The notes: generated by a model not told the origin, from the letters alone. Shown: positions 1-9,300, counted from the first letter of the stretch. The stretch: 64,000 nucleotides of DNA from Streptomyces sp. CB02058 (GCF_001905505.1 NZ_LIPG01000007.1:434001-498000), one strand, 5' to 3'. A program made the numbers and translations.

Positions 1-1
1 C

Positions 2-3000
2 GCCCACCTGGTGGTGGATCACGCGGAGGACGCTCCCCCGTCCTCCGTGCCACGGCCGCCGCGCCGCGCGACGGCTGCCGGACGGCGGCCCGACGAGCCT
101 TCCGGCGGCCGGGAGGTGGCGATCGTCGCTCTCGGCGCCCGGGTCGGCGACGGGACCTGTGCCGAGGACTTCCGCCGGGCCGTGCTGGGCGGTGAACGGC
201 GCGGCCCTGCCACGGAGATCGCGGTGGAGCTCACGGGGCTGTGCTTCCCGCCGTCGGGGCTGGAGCGGACCGTACGCCACCAGCTTCTGGTGCTGGAGGC
301 AGCCCGGGAGGCCGCACGGGCGGTGTCCCTGCCCCGCGAGCGGACCATGGTGGTCATCGGCATGGGGGTGGACCCAGAGGTGGCCCGGGCGGGCGCCCGT
401 TGGCGGGTTCCGTACTGGCTGGACCGGGCCACCGGTCGGGGCGTGCCGGTGCCGCAGGCCGGTCCCGCCCGGGACGCGTTCGTACCGCCCATGACCGCGG
501 AGGGGGTGGTGGGCAGTATGCCGAACCTCCTGGCGAGCCGGATCAGTACCCAACTGGACCTGGCCGGACCGTCGTTCGCGGTGTCGGCGGAGGAGGCGTC
601 CGGGCTGGTGGCGCTGGAGGTCGCGGCGCGGGCCATCCGGTCGGGGGAGGCCGATGCGGCACTCGTCGGTGCCGCGGACCTGTCCTGCGAGGCGGTTCAC
701 CGCTCGGCCCTGCGGGAGCTCGGGCACGAGGGCGATCCGGGCGACGCGGCGGTGGTCCTGGTCCTCAAGCCCCTGGACACCGCGCGCAGGGACGGCGACA
801 CCGTCGTCGCCCTGCTGGACGAGGGAGCCCTCGACGAGCCCGACATGGTCATCGGCGACGTCTCCGGTGCGGCGTTCGACCCGGCGTCGGCGTTCGGGCG
901 TGCTCACGCCGCGTCCGGGCTGGTCTCCGTCGCGGTCGCGGCGCTCGCACTCCAGCACCGTGCCGTGCCGCGTCCGGCCGCACCCGCGGACACCGCGGCC
1001 GTCGCCCACACGGCGCGGGCCGTGGTGACGCCGATGGAGGGCCCCGAGGCGAGCGTGCGCCTGCGCACGGGTGATCCCCGGCCGTGGCTGCGGGGACCGG
1101 CTCCGCGTCTGCACGTCTTCTCCGGGGCCGACCGCCGGGAGGTGCTGGCCGCGCTGGACGCGGGTACGGAGTCCAGCGCGGGGCCGGCCCGGCTGGCGCT
1201 CGTGGTCGGCGGCGGCGCCGCTCTGCCGGACCGCACCGCTGCCGCCCGCCGCTGGCTGACGGAGGGCGGGCGCCGTCCCGCCGATGTGCTGTACCGGGAC
1301 GGGCCGGTCGAGGGGCGGACCGCGTTCGTCTACACCAACGGCTCGGCCGCGTATCCGGGGATGGGCCATGAGCTGACGCTCGCCCTGCCGTCGCTCGGCG
1401 AGGCCGTCCGGGACGGCCACCGGGCGCTGGGCACGCGGCTGCGGTCCGGACCGGAGCCGGAGCGCGGCGTGCTCGGCCAGATCTGGGCCGCCGCCGAACT
1501 CTCCGTCCTGCACACCGTGTTCACCCGAGAGGTGCTCGGCCTGCGGCCGGACGCCGCGCTCGGGTACTCCTCGGGCGAGTCGGCCGCCCTGGTCGCGCTG
1601 GGGGCGTGGCCGGACGCCTCGGGGCTGTACGAAGCCACCCGGGACAGCGGTCTGTTCACGACCGAACTCACCGGTGAGCTCCGGGCCGTCCGGCGCCACT
1701 GGCGGCGACGGGGCATCCAGGGCTCCCGGTGGTCGAGCTATCTGGTCAGCGTCCCCCTGGACGTGGTCCGCGCGGAGCTCGCCACTCGGGACGCGGTCCA
1801 TCTGATGGCGGTGAACGCGCCCGGTGTCTGTGTCATCGGTGGCGAGTCCCGGGCGTGCGCGGATGTCGTGGCACGGCTCGGTGCCGACCGTGCGATCGAG
1901 CTGGACTACGACATGGCGGCCCACGCGCCGGAGTTGGCCGAGGTCCGGGAGGTATGGCGCGAAGCCCACCACCGCCCCACGGTCGACGTGCCCGGGGTGC
2001 GGTTCTACAGCGGGGCCACCGGACAGGCGTACCGGCCGACGGCCGAGCGTGCCGCCGAGGCGATCACCGCTCAAGGGCTGGGCACGATCGACTTCGCGGC
2101 CACGGTCGAGCAGGCGTGGGCCGACGGTGTACGGGTGTTCGTGGAGCACGGGCCGAGGCGGCTGTGCACCGGCTGGATCAAGCGGGTGCTCGGCGACCGG
2201 GAGCATGTGGCCGTCGCGCTGGACTCCCCGGAGGACACCGGGCTGCGCCAGCTGTGCCTGGCCGTGGCCGAACTCGTCGTCGCCGGAGTGCCCGTGCGGG
2301 CCGACGAGATGTTCGCCCGGCTCGCCCAGGCCGCCACGGATCTCCCTCGGCCCGGGCCGACCGTCACCGTGCCCATGGTCCCGTCACCGTGCCTGCCGCC
2401 TGCGGAGCCTGTGGTGGCCGTGGCACCTGCTGTACCCGTGGTGCCTCGGGTGACGATCCTGCCCCGGGCCCCCGAGCTGGCCCCGGTACCGGACGCGGGC
2501 AGGAGCCGCCCCTCCGCTGCCGCGGCTCCGCCGGACCGTGGCCCTCGGCACTCCGCCGCACCGGCCGTCCCGCCGGCGCGGGACTCCGGCGGCCTCACCG
2601 CCACGTCCGCTCCCGCCGCCCTCTCCCCCGGTGCCGCGGAACAGCGACTCCGGCCGCCTGCCGAAGGCTCGGAGGAGTGGGGGACGGTGGGAGTACGGGC
2701 CGCGGTCGCCCGGCAGAGTCTGCGGGTCGCCGCGCTGCACCAGGAGGTCATGGCCGCCCACTCGGAGGCCCATCAGCGGTTCCTGCGGGTCTCGGCGCTC
2801 GCCGTCACCGCACTGACGGCCCCGGTGCCGCCGGACTCCGTTCCCGTACGGCTGACAACCCCGGTGCCACCGAACCCCGTTCCCGTACGGCGGCACGCCC
2901 CCGTCATGCCTTCCCCGGCCGTCCGGCCCCGACCGGCTCCCGCACCGGCCCCGAGGCCCGGTCCGGCCTTCGATCGCGCCCAGTTGGAGCACCTCGCCTC

Positions 3001-5428
3001 CCGTGAGATCTCCGCCCTGTTCGGCCCGCGCTTCGCCGAGCAGGACGGATACGCGGTGCAGACCCGGATGCCCGGGCCACCCATGCTGTTCGCGGACCGG
3101 GTCACCGGCATCGACGCGGTGCCCGCGGCGCTCACCCTGCCGGAGCCGGTGCGCACGGACGGAAGGATCTGGACGGAGACCGACGTCCTGAGCGACAGCT
3201 GGTACCTGGACTCCACGGGACACATGCCGGCCGGTCTGCTGATCGAGGCGGGCCAGGCCGATCTGCTCCTGCTCAGCTGGCTGGGTGTCGACCTCCTCAA
3301 CCGGGGCGAGCGCGCCTACCGGCTGCTGGGCTGCGAGGTGACGTTCCACGGCGAGCCACCGCGCGCCGGCGACACGCTGTGCTTCGAGATCCGTGTCGAC
3401 GGCCACGCGGAGGAGGAGGGCGTCCGGCTGGCCTTCTTCCACTACGACTGTTACGTGGACGGCGAACTCCGGCTGAGTGTCCGTGAGGGCCAGGCCGGGT
3501 TCTTCACCCCCGAGGAGCTCGCCGGCAGCGGCGGTGTCCGGTGGGATCCCGCCGAACACGCGCCCGTCGACGACCTGCCGCTCGACCCGCCTGCCGTGCG
3601 CTGCGGAGCGACCCGCTTCGGCCCGGACCGGGTGCGCGCCCTCGGGGAGGGGCGGCCCGCGGACTGCTTCGGACCGGGCTGGGAGACGACGGCGGCCCAT
3701 GTGAGGTCGCCGAGACTCGACGAGGGCCGACTGCGGCTCCTGGACGAGGTGACCGCCTTCGACCCGGCCGGCGGCCCATGGGGCCGGGGCTATCTGCGCG
3801 CCGAGACCGCGCTGTCGCCGGACGACTGGTTCTTCGCCGGGCACTTCAAGAACGACCCCTGCATGCCGGGCACTCTGATGCTCCAGGGCGGCCTCCAGGC
3901 GATGGCGTTCTACCTCACGGCCATGGGCTTCACCGTCGACCGGGACGGCTGGCGCTTCGAACCGGTCGGCGGGATCCCCTACAGGACCATGTGCCGGGGC
4001 CAGGCGACCCCGGAGAACCGGCGGGTCGTCTACGAGGTGTTCGTCCGCGGTGTCTCGGCCGGGCCGGAACCCACGCTCCACGCGGACGTGCTGGGTTCGG
4101 TCGACGGGACGAAGGCGTTCCTGGGCCGCGGCATGGCGGTGCGGCTGGTACCCGACTGGCCGCTGTCACAGTGGCGGCACTCTGGCCCGCCCCTCGTCCA
4201 GGGCGGCGGAGCCCCTGTGCCGCTCCCGCGGCTCGGCGGACTGGCCGGGCACAGCGAGGAGAAGCCGGTGGCTCTGGCGGCCGACGGACTCCCCTTCGGC
4301 TACGCCTCACTGCTGGCGTGCGCCTGGGGCAGGCCGAGCGAGGCGTTCGGCGCCATGTACGAGCCCTTCGACGGCACCCGCAGGGTGGCCCGGCTCCCCG
4401 GGCCGCCGTACCACTTCATGAGCCGGATCGTCTCGGTGGACGGGCCGCAGGCCGGGATGCGGGAAGGCAGCACCGTCGTCGCGGAGTACGACGTACCGGC
4501 GCAGGCCTGGTACTTCGAGCAGAGCGGTGGTCACACCGTGCCCTTCGCCGTGCTCACGGAGATCGCGCTGCAGCCGTGCGGGTGGCTCGCCTCGTACGTG
4601 GGCAGCGCACTGACCACCGGCATGGACCTGCTCTTCCGCAACCTCGACGGGTCGGGGACGGTCACCGGCGAGGTGACCCCGGTGACGCGTACGGTCCGCA
4701 CCCGTGCCGAACTGACGCGTGTCTCGCGCAGCGGGGACATGATCATCGAGTCGTTCCGGGTGTCGTGCACGGCTGACGGCGTGCCCCTGCTCGAACTCTC
4801 CACGGCCTTCGGCTACTTCCCTCCGTCAGCCTTCGACGACCAGCCGGGCCTCGCGGTGGCGGCGGACGACCGGGCGCGTCTCGAGGAGCGCTGCGGCCGT
4901 ACGGTCGATCTGACCACCCGGCCCGCCCGGTACTTCGCCGGGGAGCCGTGCCTCCCCGGCCCCATGCTGCTGATGCTGGACCGGATCACGGGCTACTGGC
5001 CGGACGGGGGGAGCGCGGGACTCGGCCGGTTGCGGTCGGAGAAGGACGTGCGCCCGGACGCCTGGTTCTTCCGGGCCCACTTCTTCCAGGACCCCGTGCA
5101 GCCGGGCTCCCTGGGCCTGGAGGCCATGTGCCAACTGCTCCAGTTCCACCTCGTCGAACGGGGAGCGGGCGACGGTCTCCCGCACCCCAGGTTCGAGCCC
5201 GTGCTGCCCGGCCGCGAGACGGCCTGGACGTACCGGGGCCAGATCACCCCCGCCCAGCGGCTGATCCGGGTGGACATGGACATCGTGGAGAGCGGCACGG
5301 ACGAGCGCGGCCCCTACGCGGTGGCCGACGCGTCGCTCTGGGGCGATGACACATGCATCTACCGGGTGCGTGGGCTGGGTATGCGCGTGGTGTCCGGGGC
5401 GGACCGTCCACCGCACAGGGCCCGGTAG
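2..5428 (+). CDS. PUFA/polyketide synthase subunit, PfaC/Pfa3-like (5' truncated by window)
   Basis: The gene enters from the left edge, so its start is outside. The first readable codons (A-H-L-V-V followed by an acidic, proline-rich linker) look like the end of a ketosynthase (KS) domain. A second KS-fold domain follows (about nt 110-1000). Its active-site Cys is replaced by Glu (codon 593-595) and its second His motif reads GRAHAASG, so it is chain-length-factor-like and not a condensing enzyme. Next come an acyltransferase (about 1320-2300, nucleophile motif GYSSGE near 1562), a Pro/Ala linker (2350-2970), and four FabA-type hot-dog units forming two dehydratase didomains, with His codons at 3221, 3842, 4532 and 5078 (the last in HFFQDPVQPG). 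KS-CLF-AT-DH-DH is the order of PfaC/Pfa3 subunits of PUFA synthases. No C-terminal lysophosphatidate acyltransferase is present. PfaA and PfaD partners would lie upstream. The family call is secure; the product is unknown. Confidence 0.85.
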   Translation, partial: AHLVVDHAEDAPPSSVPRPPRRATAAGRRPDEPSGGREVAIVALGARVGDGTCAEDFRRAVLGGERRGPATEIAVELTGLCFPPSGLERTVRHQLLVLEAAREAARAVSLPRERTMVVIGMGVDPEVARAGARWRVPYWLDRATGRGVPVPQAGPARDAFVPPMTAEGVVGSMPNLLASRISTQLDLAGPSFAVSAEEASGLVALEVAARAIRSGEADAALVGAADLSCEAVHRSALRELGHEGDPGDAAVVLVLKPLDTARRDGDTVVALLDEGALDEPDMVIGDVSGAAFDPASAFGRAHAASGLVSVAVAALALQHRAVPRPAAPADTAAVAHTARAVVTPMEGPEASVRLRTGDPRPWLRGPAPRLHVFSGADRREVLAALDAGTESSAGPARLALVVGGGAALPDRTAAARRWLTEGGRRPADVLYRDGPVEGRTAFVYTNGSAAYPGMGHELTLALPSLGEAVRDGHRALGTRLRSGPEPERGVLGQIWAAAELSVLHTVFTREVLGLRPDAALGYSSGESAALVALGAWPDASGLYEATRDSGLFTTELTGELRAVRRHWRRRGIQGSRWSSYLVSVPLDVVRAELATRDAVHLMAVNAPGVCVIGGESRACADVVARLGADRAIELDYDMAAHAPELAEVREVWREAHHRPTVDVPGVRFYSGATGQAYRPTAERAAEAITAQGLGTIDFAATVEQAWADGVRVFVEHGPRRLCTGWIKRVLGDREHVAVALDSPEDTGLRQLCLAVAELVVAGVPVRADEMFARLAQAATDLPRPGPTVTVPMVPSPCLPPAEPVVAVAPAVPVVPRVTILPRAPELAPVPDAGRSRPSAAAAPPDRGPRHSAAPAVPPARDSGGLTATSAPAALSPGAAEQRLRPPAEGSEEWGTVGVRAAVARQSLRVAALHQEVMAAHSEAHQRFLRVSALAVTALTAPVPPDSVPVRLTTPVPPNPVPVRRHAPVMPSPAVRPRPAPAPAPRPGPAFDRAQLEHLASREISALFGPRFAEQDGYAVQTRMPGPPMLFADRVTGIDAVPAALTLPEPVRTDGRIWTETDVLSDSWYLDSTGHMPAGLLIEAGQADLLLLSWLGVDLLNRGERAYRLLGCEVTFHGEPPRAGDTLCFEIRVDGHAEEEGVRLAFFHYDCYVDGELRLSVREGQAGFFTPEELAGSGGVRWDPAEHAPVDDLPLDPPAVRCGATRFGPDRVRALGEGRPADCFGPGWETTAAHVRSPRLDEGRLRLLDEVTAFDPAGGPWGRGYLRAETALSPDDWFFAGHFKNDPCMPGTLMLQGGLQAMAFYLTAMGFTVDRDGWRFEPVGGIPYRTMCRGQATPENRRVVYEVFVRGVSAGPEPTLHADVLGSVDGTKAFLGRGMAVRLVPDWPLSQWRHSGPPLVQGGGAPVPLPRLGGLAGHSEEKPVALAADGLPFGYASLLACAWGRPSEAFGAMYEPFDGTRRVARLPGPPYHFMSRIVSVDGPQAGMREGSTVVAEYDVPAQAWYFEQSGGHTVPFAVLTEIALQPCGWLASYVGSALTTGMDLLFRNLDGSGTVTGEVTPVTRTVRTRAELTRVSRSGDMIIESFRVSCTADGVPLLELSTAFGYFPPSAFDDQPGLAVAADDRARLEERCGRTVDLTTRPARYFAGEPCLPGPMLLMLDRITGYWPDGGSAGLGRLRSEKDVRPDAWFFRAHFFQDPVQPGSLGLEAMCQLLQFHLVERGAGDGLPHPRFEPVLPGRETAWTYRGQITPAQRLIRVDMDIVESGTDERGPYAVADASLWGDDTCIYRVRGLGMRVVSGADRPPHRAR

Positions 5429-5557
5429 ACGCCGTCGGGCATGTGTCGCCGTCGCGGCGTGCGCGGCGTCCGAATCCTGGTGTCGCGACCGGCGGGGTGG
5501 GCGGACGCCGTCAACCGGCTCGCGTCCGCCTGATCGTCATGACCGCGCCTGGCGTCC

Positions 5558-5574
5558 GTGCCCGTCGCGGGCAC
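5558..5574. terminator. short hairpin between convergent genes
   Basis: GTGCCCG and CGGGCAC arms around a TCG loop, in the 180-base gap between the synthase gene and the oppositely oriented oxidoreductase. It could end either transcript. The stem is only 7 bp and there is no T run, so this is tentative. Confidence 0.3.
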
Positions 5575-5608
5575 TTCGGCCACTCTCCTCGCACGGACCT
5601 GCTCGCCC

Positions 5609-7054
5609 TCACCCCCTGTACGTCTCCAGCAGCCGCAGCCAGACCTCGCTGATCGTCGGGTAGGCCGGCACCGCGTGCCAGAGGCGGTCGATCGGTACCT
5701 CGCCGGCGACGGCGACCGTCGCGGAGTGCAGCAGTTCACCGATACCGGGGCCCACAAAGGTGACGCCGAGCAGGATCTCGCGGTCCAGGTCGACGACCAT
5801 CCTTGCGCGCCCCGTGTACCCCTGCGCGTAGAGGCCGGATCCGGCGACGGAGGCCAGGTCGTAGTCGACGGCGCGTACGCGGTGGCCCGCCGCCTCCGCC
5901 TCCGCGAGGGTGAGGCCGACCGACGCCGCCTCCGGGTCGGTGAACACGACCTGGGGGACGGCCGCGTGGTCGGCGGTGGCCGCGTGGGCGCCCCAGCGGT
6001 CCGTCTCCAGCAGTGGCGTCCCCTGCGCGCGGGCGGCGATCGCCGCTCCCGCGATGCGTGCCTGGTACTTGCCCTGGTGGGTCAGGAGCGCGCGGTGGTT
6101 GACGTCTCCGACCGCGTACAGCCAGTCGCTTCCCTCCACCCGGCAGCTGTCGTCGACGGTGAGCCAGGAGCCGGGCTTGAGTCCCACGGTGTCGAGGCCG
6201 AGGTCGTCGGTGCGCGGGGCGCGGCCGGTGGCGAAGAGGATCTCGTCGGTCTCCAGCCGTTCCCCGTTGTCCAACTCGACTGTGACCGGGCCGTCGTGCC
6301 CCGCCCTGTGCACGCTTCTGGCCGACACTCCGGTCAGGATCTTCGCGCCGGCCTCGGTCAGGGCGTCGGCGACCAGTTCGCCCGCGAAGGGCTCCATCTT
6401 GGGGAGCAGCCGCTTGCCGCGGATCAGCATCGTCACCTGGGCGCCGAGCCCCTGCCACACGGTGGCCATCTCCACGCCGACCACTCCCCCGCCGACGACG
6501 ACGAGCCGGCCGGGTACCTCCTTGGCGCTGGTCGCCTCGCGGCTGCTCCAGGGGCGGGCCTCCGCGACGCCGGGCAGTGCGGGGACCACGGCGCGGCTGC
6601 CGGTGCAGACCGCGACGGCGTGCCGTGCGGTGAGGTGCCGCTCCGACCCGTCGGCGGCCGTCACCGACACCTGCCGTACTCCGGTCAGCCGTCCCTTGCC
6701 GCGGTAGATGTCCGCGCCGACGCTCTCCAGCCAGGCGACCTGACCGTCGTCCTTCCAGTGGGAGGTCTGCTCGTCGCGGTGGGCGAGGACGGCATCCGCG
6801 TCGAGCGGGCCCTGCACCGCGCCGCTCAGCCCCGGCACACGGCGTGCGTCGGCGCGCGCCACCACCGGGCGCAGCAGCGCCTTGCTGGGCATGCACGCCC
6901 AGTACGAGCACTCGCCGCCGATGAGTTCGGACTCGATCACGGCGGTGCTCAGCCCGGCGGCCCTGGCGCGGTCCGCGACGTTCTCGCCCACCGGTCCCGC
7001 CCCGATGACCACCACGTCGTATTCGTTGGTCTGTGCACCCTCAGCATCTGTCAT
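5609..7054 (-). CDS. FAD/NAD(P)-dependent disulfide oxidoreductase (dihydrolipoamide dehydrogenase family)
   Basis: Class I pyridine-nucleotide disulfide oxidoreductase of 481 aa. Visible parts in order: the FAD GxGxxG motif (VIGAGPVGENVA) at the N-terminus, the redox dithiol motif GGECSYWACMPSK (C-x4-C), a second dinucleotide motif (VVGGGVVGVEMA) for NAD(P)H, the second FAD motif (LYAVGDV), and a C-terminal dimerisation domain with the His region (WHAVPAYPTISE) of the catalytic His-Glu dyad. All redox residues are present, so it should be active. The exact disulfide substrate cannot be read from sequence. The ATG at 7054 is chosen because the Lpd-like fold starts 12 residues later; an in-frame extension upstream has no family similarity. 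It is divergent from thioredoxin, which fits a thiol-redox role, but it is not necessarily its reductase. Confidence 0.85.
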   Translation of the reverse strand: MTDAEGAQTNEYDVVVIGAGPVGENVADRARAAGLSTAVIESELIGGECSYWACMPSKALLRPVVARADARRVPGLSGAVQGPLDADAVLAHRDEQTSHWKDDGQVAWLESVGADIYRGKGRLTGVRQVSVTAADGSERHLTARHAVAVCTGSRAVVPALPGVAEARPWSSREATSAKEVPGRLVVVGGGVVGVEMATVWQGLGAQVTMLIRGKRLLPKMEPFAGELVADALTEAGAKILTGVSARSVHRAGHDGPVTVELDNGERLETDEILFATGRAPRTDDLGLDTVGLKPGSWLTVDDSCRVEGSDWLYAVGDVNHRALLTHQGKYQARIAGAAIAARAQGTPLLETDRWGAHAATADHAAVPQVVFTDPEAASVGLTLAEAEAAGHRVRAVDYDLASVAGSGLYAQGYTGRARMVVDLDREILLGVTFVGPGIGELLHSATVAVAGEVPIDRLWHAVPAYPTISEVWLRLLETYRG

Positions 7055-7100
7055 GGGAACAGTGTGGTCATGGGTGTGCGCCGCGGCCACACGGGCAGGC

Positions 7101-7126
7101 GGAATACCGCAAGAGTCGTCACCGTT
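7101..7126 (+). promoter_or_regulatory. SigR-type disulfide-stress promoter for thioredoxin
   Basis: GGAAT at 7101-7105, an 18-base spacer, and GTT at 7124-7126 match the SigR consensus GGAAT-N18/19-GTT known from Streptomyces. It lies 43 bases before the thioredoxin start. SigR control of trx genes is established in S. coelicolor; here it is inferred from the motif. Confidence 0.8.
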
Positions 7127-7169
7127 GTGCCGGACAGGTTCGAACGGTCCCAGGAAGAGGTAACAGAGT

Positions 7170-7559
7170 ATGAGCACCGTAGAGCTCACCAAGGAAAACT
7201 TCGATCAGGTCGTGAGCGACAACGAATTCCTTCTGATCGACTTCTGGGCTTCCTGGTGTGGTCCGTGCCGGCAGTTCGCCCCGGTCTACGACTCGGCGTC
7301 CGAGCGCCACCCCGACCTGGTCTTCGCCAAGGTCGACACGGAGGCGCAGCAGGAGCTGGCGGCGGCCTTCGAGATCCGTTCGATCCCGACGCTGATGATC
7401 GTCCGTGACAACGTGGCGGTCTTCTCGCAGCCCGGCGCGCTGCCCGAGGCGGCGCTCGAGGGTGTCATCGGGCAGGCGCGGAACCTCGACATGGATGAGG
7501 TCCGCAAGTCGGTCGAGGAGCAGAAGCAGGCTCAGCAAGCACAGCAGGAGCAGCAGTAG
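7170..7559 (+). CDS. trxC: thioredoxin
   Basis: A 129-aa thioredoxin with the canonical WCGPC dithiol (Cys30, Cys33), the cis-proline motif (RSIPTLMI) and a usual core of about 105 residues. The C-terminal tail (from about residue 112) is a charged, Gln-rich extension (EEQKQAQQ repeats) beyond the fold. It reduces cytoplasmic protein disulfides with electrons from thioredoxin reductase, which is not in the window. The start is ATG 7170, with an AGGAAGAGG ribosome site upstream. It is transcribed alone from a SigR-type promoter and ends at a strong hairpin. The symbol follows the S. coelicolor trx paralogue in a similar context and is an inference. Confidence 0.93.
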   Translation: MSTVELTKENFDQVVSDNEFLLIDFWASWCGPCRQFAPVYDSASERHPDLVFAKVDTEAQQELAAAFEIRSIPTLMIVRDNVAVFSQPGALPEAALEGVIGQARNLDMDEVRKSVEEQKQAQQAQQEQQ

Positions 7560-7587
7560 TCCCTTCGCGCGTGCGGCACACGTGACG

Positions 7588-7612
7588 AGGCCCGGCCGGA
7601 ACGGCCGGGCCT
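7588..7612 (+). terminator. thioredoxin terminator
   Basis: A perfect 11-bp stem (AGGCCCGGCCG / CGGCCGGGCCT) with a GAA loop, 28 bases after the thioredoxin stop and followed by TTCCTCG. A typical GC-rich Streptomyces terminator. Confidence 0.85.
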
Positions 7613-7668
7613 TCCTCGTGCGCGGACGGGAACCGGATCGCCTGTCCCGGCCCTCAGGGTGTGCGGGC

Positions 7669-8121
7669 TCAGCCGGCGGCGGGCAGCCCGCCGCTCCCCT
7701 TCTCCACCGCGCCCGGCGCGTCAGGGGCTTCAACCGCGTCCGACGCGTCGCGCGTGTCCTCCTCTGCCCCGCCCTGGTCCGCCTCCGGCCCGCCCGTGGC
7801 CTGGTCCACCGCCTGCGGCTCTCCAGGGCTCTCGTCGTGCCGTACCGGTTCCTCCGTACCGCCGATCCGCTCGGCGATCCTGACCGTGAGGCCGTAGTCC
7901 AGTTCGTGCCCGTCCACCAGCAGGGCTTCCACCGTGTGCGAGGCCGGGTCGATGTCCGCCACCAGGCCGTCTCCCGCGTAACGCGGGTAGCCCGAGGTCC
8001 CGGTCTGCCCGGTGGCCGCCACGACCGCGGAGCGGATCGCGGTACTGGGCTCGGGGACGCCGGTCGCGGTCTCCTCGGGTTCCGGGAACACCAGGATCTC
8101 GTAGCTCTGCGGATGGCTCAT
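7669..8121 (-). CDS. hypothetical protein with acidic C-terminal tail
   Basis: A 150-aa protein not assigned to a family. The N-terminal half (to about residue 95) looks folded (SYEILVFPEPEE start, a conserved-looking GLTVRIAERIGG stretch). The C-terminal third is low-complexity, rich in Glu, Asp, Ala and Gly and probably disordered. No signal peptide or membrane segment is visible. The ATG at 8121 is chosen over an ATG 12 codons upstream because TAGCGT sits exactly 7 bases before it, as expected of a leaderless transcript. It is tandem with and downstream of the LacI gene, with a 72-base gap. No function is proposed. Confidence 0.6.
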   Translation of the reverse strand: MSHPQSYEILVFPEPEETATGVPEPSTAIRSAVVAATGQTGTSGYPRYAGDGLVADIDPASHTVEALLVDGHELDYGLTVRIAERIGGTEEPVRHDESPGEPQAVDQATGGPEADQGGAEEDTRDASDAVEAPDAPGAVEKGSGGLPAAG

Positions 8122-8193
8122 GCCGACGACGCTAGACATCCGCCGCCGGTGGCGCATGTCGTGGCGGCGGGCGCGGGCGCCGGGACCGCCCGG

Positions 8194-9222
8194 TCAGGTG
8201 GATTCGCGCCGCACCGCGAGGGCCCGGAGCAGGTAGTGGCGTTCCGGCGCGCCGCCGGGGTTCTGCACCAGCCGGTCGATCATCTCGGCCAGTGGCTGCT
8301 CGGTCGCCAGTTCCGTCCTGACGCTGCTGAGCCGGGGCCGCAGGAGCCTGCCGAGCATCAGGTCGTCGGCGCCGATCACGGCTGCCTCCGACGGGATGCG
8401 GATCCCGGCGTCCTGGAGCGCTCTCATCAGGAGCATGGCGTACGCGTCGTCGTAGGCGAACACCGCGTCCAGGCCGAGCGTGTGCCAGCGGGAGGCGAGG
8501 TCCTGGGCCGACGCCTCGTCGTAGTGCAGCGGCAGTGGCTGGACACGGGCGTCCACCTCCGCGTCCTCGGCCGCGCGGACCGCGCCGGCCAGGCGTGGTT
8601 CGGCGAACAGGGCGAGGCCGGGTTCCCCGGGCATGACCACGCCGATGGCGCGCCGCCCGCGGGAGAGCAGATGCCGCACGGCACAGCCCCCGACCTCCCC
8701 CTGGTCCATGACCAGGGCGTGCGCCCCTTCGACGGGCTGCGGGCCGAGGGTGATCACCGCCTTGGCGCCGGAGCGGGTGAGCACGCCGATCCCGTGCGGG
8801 GTGAGGGCGATGCCGCTGGGTGACACCACGGCGACGGGGCGGAGCTCGGCCCATGCCCTCGCGGCCTCGTCGGCGTCGAGGCCGACGCTCCCGTACTGCA
8901 CGACGGTGTAGTCGAGACGGCGCAGGTCCGACTCCAGGCCGGTGAAGAAGCGCTGGTGCAGGGGCCCTCCGGGCGCGTGCGCGGCGGGCAGCAGCACCAT
9001 TCTGGTGTGCCCGGCGCGCAGGCTCCGGGCCGCCGCGTGCGGGACGTAGCCGAGGTCCGCCGCGGCCTCCTTGACCCGGAGGCGGGTGGGTTCGCTGATG
9101 CGAACAGTGGTGTTGTTGTTCAGTACGTAGGACACGGTGGCCCGTGAGACTCCGGCGAGCCGCGCCACATCGGCGCTGGTCGGAACGGAGACGCCTGCGG
9201 GCTGCTCGGGTAACTGGCTCAT
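8194..9222 (-). CDS. LacI-family transcriptional regulator
   Basis: A 342-aa repressor with the family layout: an N-terminal LacI helix-turn-helix and hinge (SADVARLAGVSRATVSYVLNN, residues 16-36; then RLRVKEAAADLGYVPHAAARSLR) and a periplasmic-binding-protein-like effector domain (about 70-340). LacI proteins bind palindromic operators and release them on binding a sugar or related ligand. No sugar operon is adjacent: the upstream neighbour is a GH18 hydrolase separated by a terminator, so the target is unclear. The GH18 gene or an unlinked operon are both possible. Confidence 0.92.
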   Translation of the reverse strand: MSQLPEQPAGVSVPTSADVARLAGVSRATVSYVLNNNTTVRISEPTRLRVKEAAADLGYVPHAAARSLRAGHTRMVLLPAAHAPGGPLHQRFFTGLESDLRRLDYTVVQYGSVGLDADEAARAWAELRPVAVVSPSGIALTPHGIGVLTRSGAKAVITLGPQPVEGAHALVMDQGEVGGCAVRHLLSRGRRAIGVVMPGEPGLALFAEPRLAGAVRAAEDAEVDARVQPLPLHYDEASAQDLASRWHTLGLDAVFAYDDAYAMLLMRALQDAGIRIPSEAAVIGADDLMLGRLLRPRLSSVRTELATEQPLAEMIDRLVQNPGGAPERHYLLRALAVRREST

Positions 9223-9278
9223 GGCGTCCGGCAGTCTTCCAGACCAGCTCGCCCCGTCGGCGGCCCGGGGGGGTTGTC

Positions 9279-9300
9279 GGGCCCGTCACGGGACGGGCCC
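9279..9300 (-). terminator. terminator of the GH18 gene
   Basis: A 9-bp perfect stem (GGGCCCGTC / GACGGGCCC) with an ACGG loop, 13 bases past the GH18 stop on the minus strand and before the LacI gene. It indicates that the two minus-strand genes are separate units. Confidence 0.7.

Noticed and set aside
2384..4081. 565-codon minus-strand frame opposite the synthase gene
   Set aside because: It runs antisense to the linker and dehydratase domains; composition is Arg/Gly/Pro-rich with no domain. A shadow frame.
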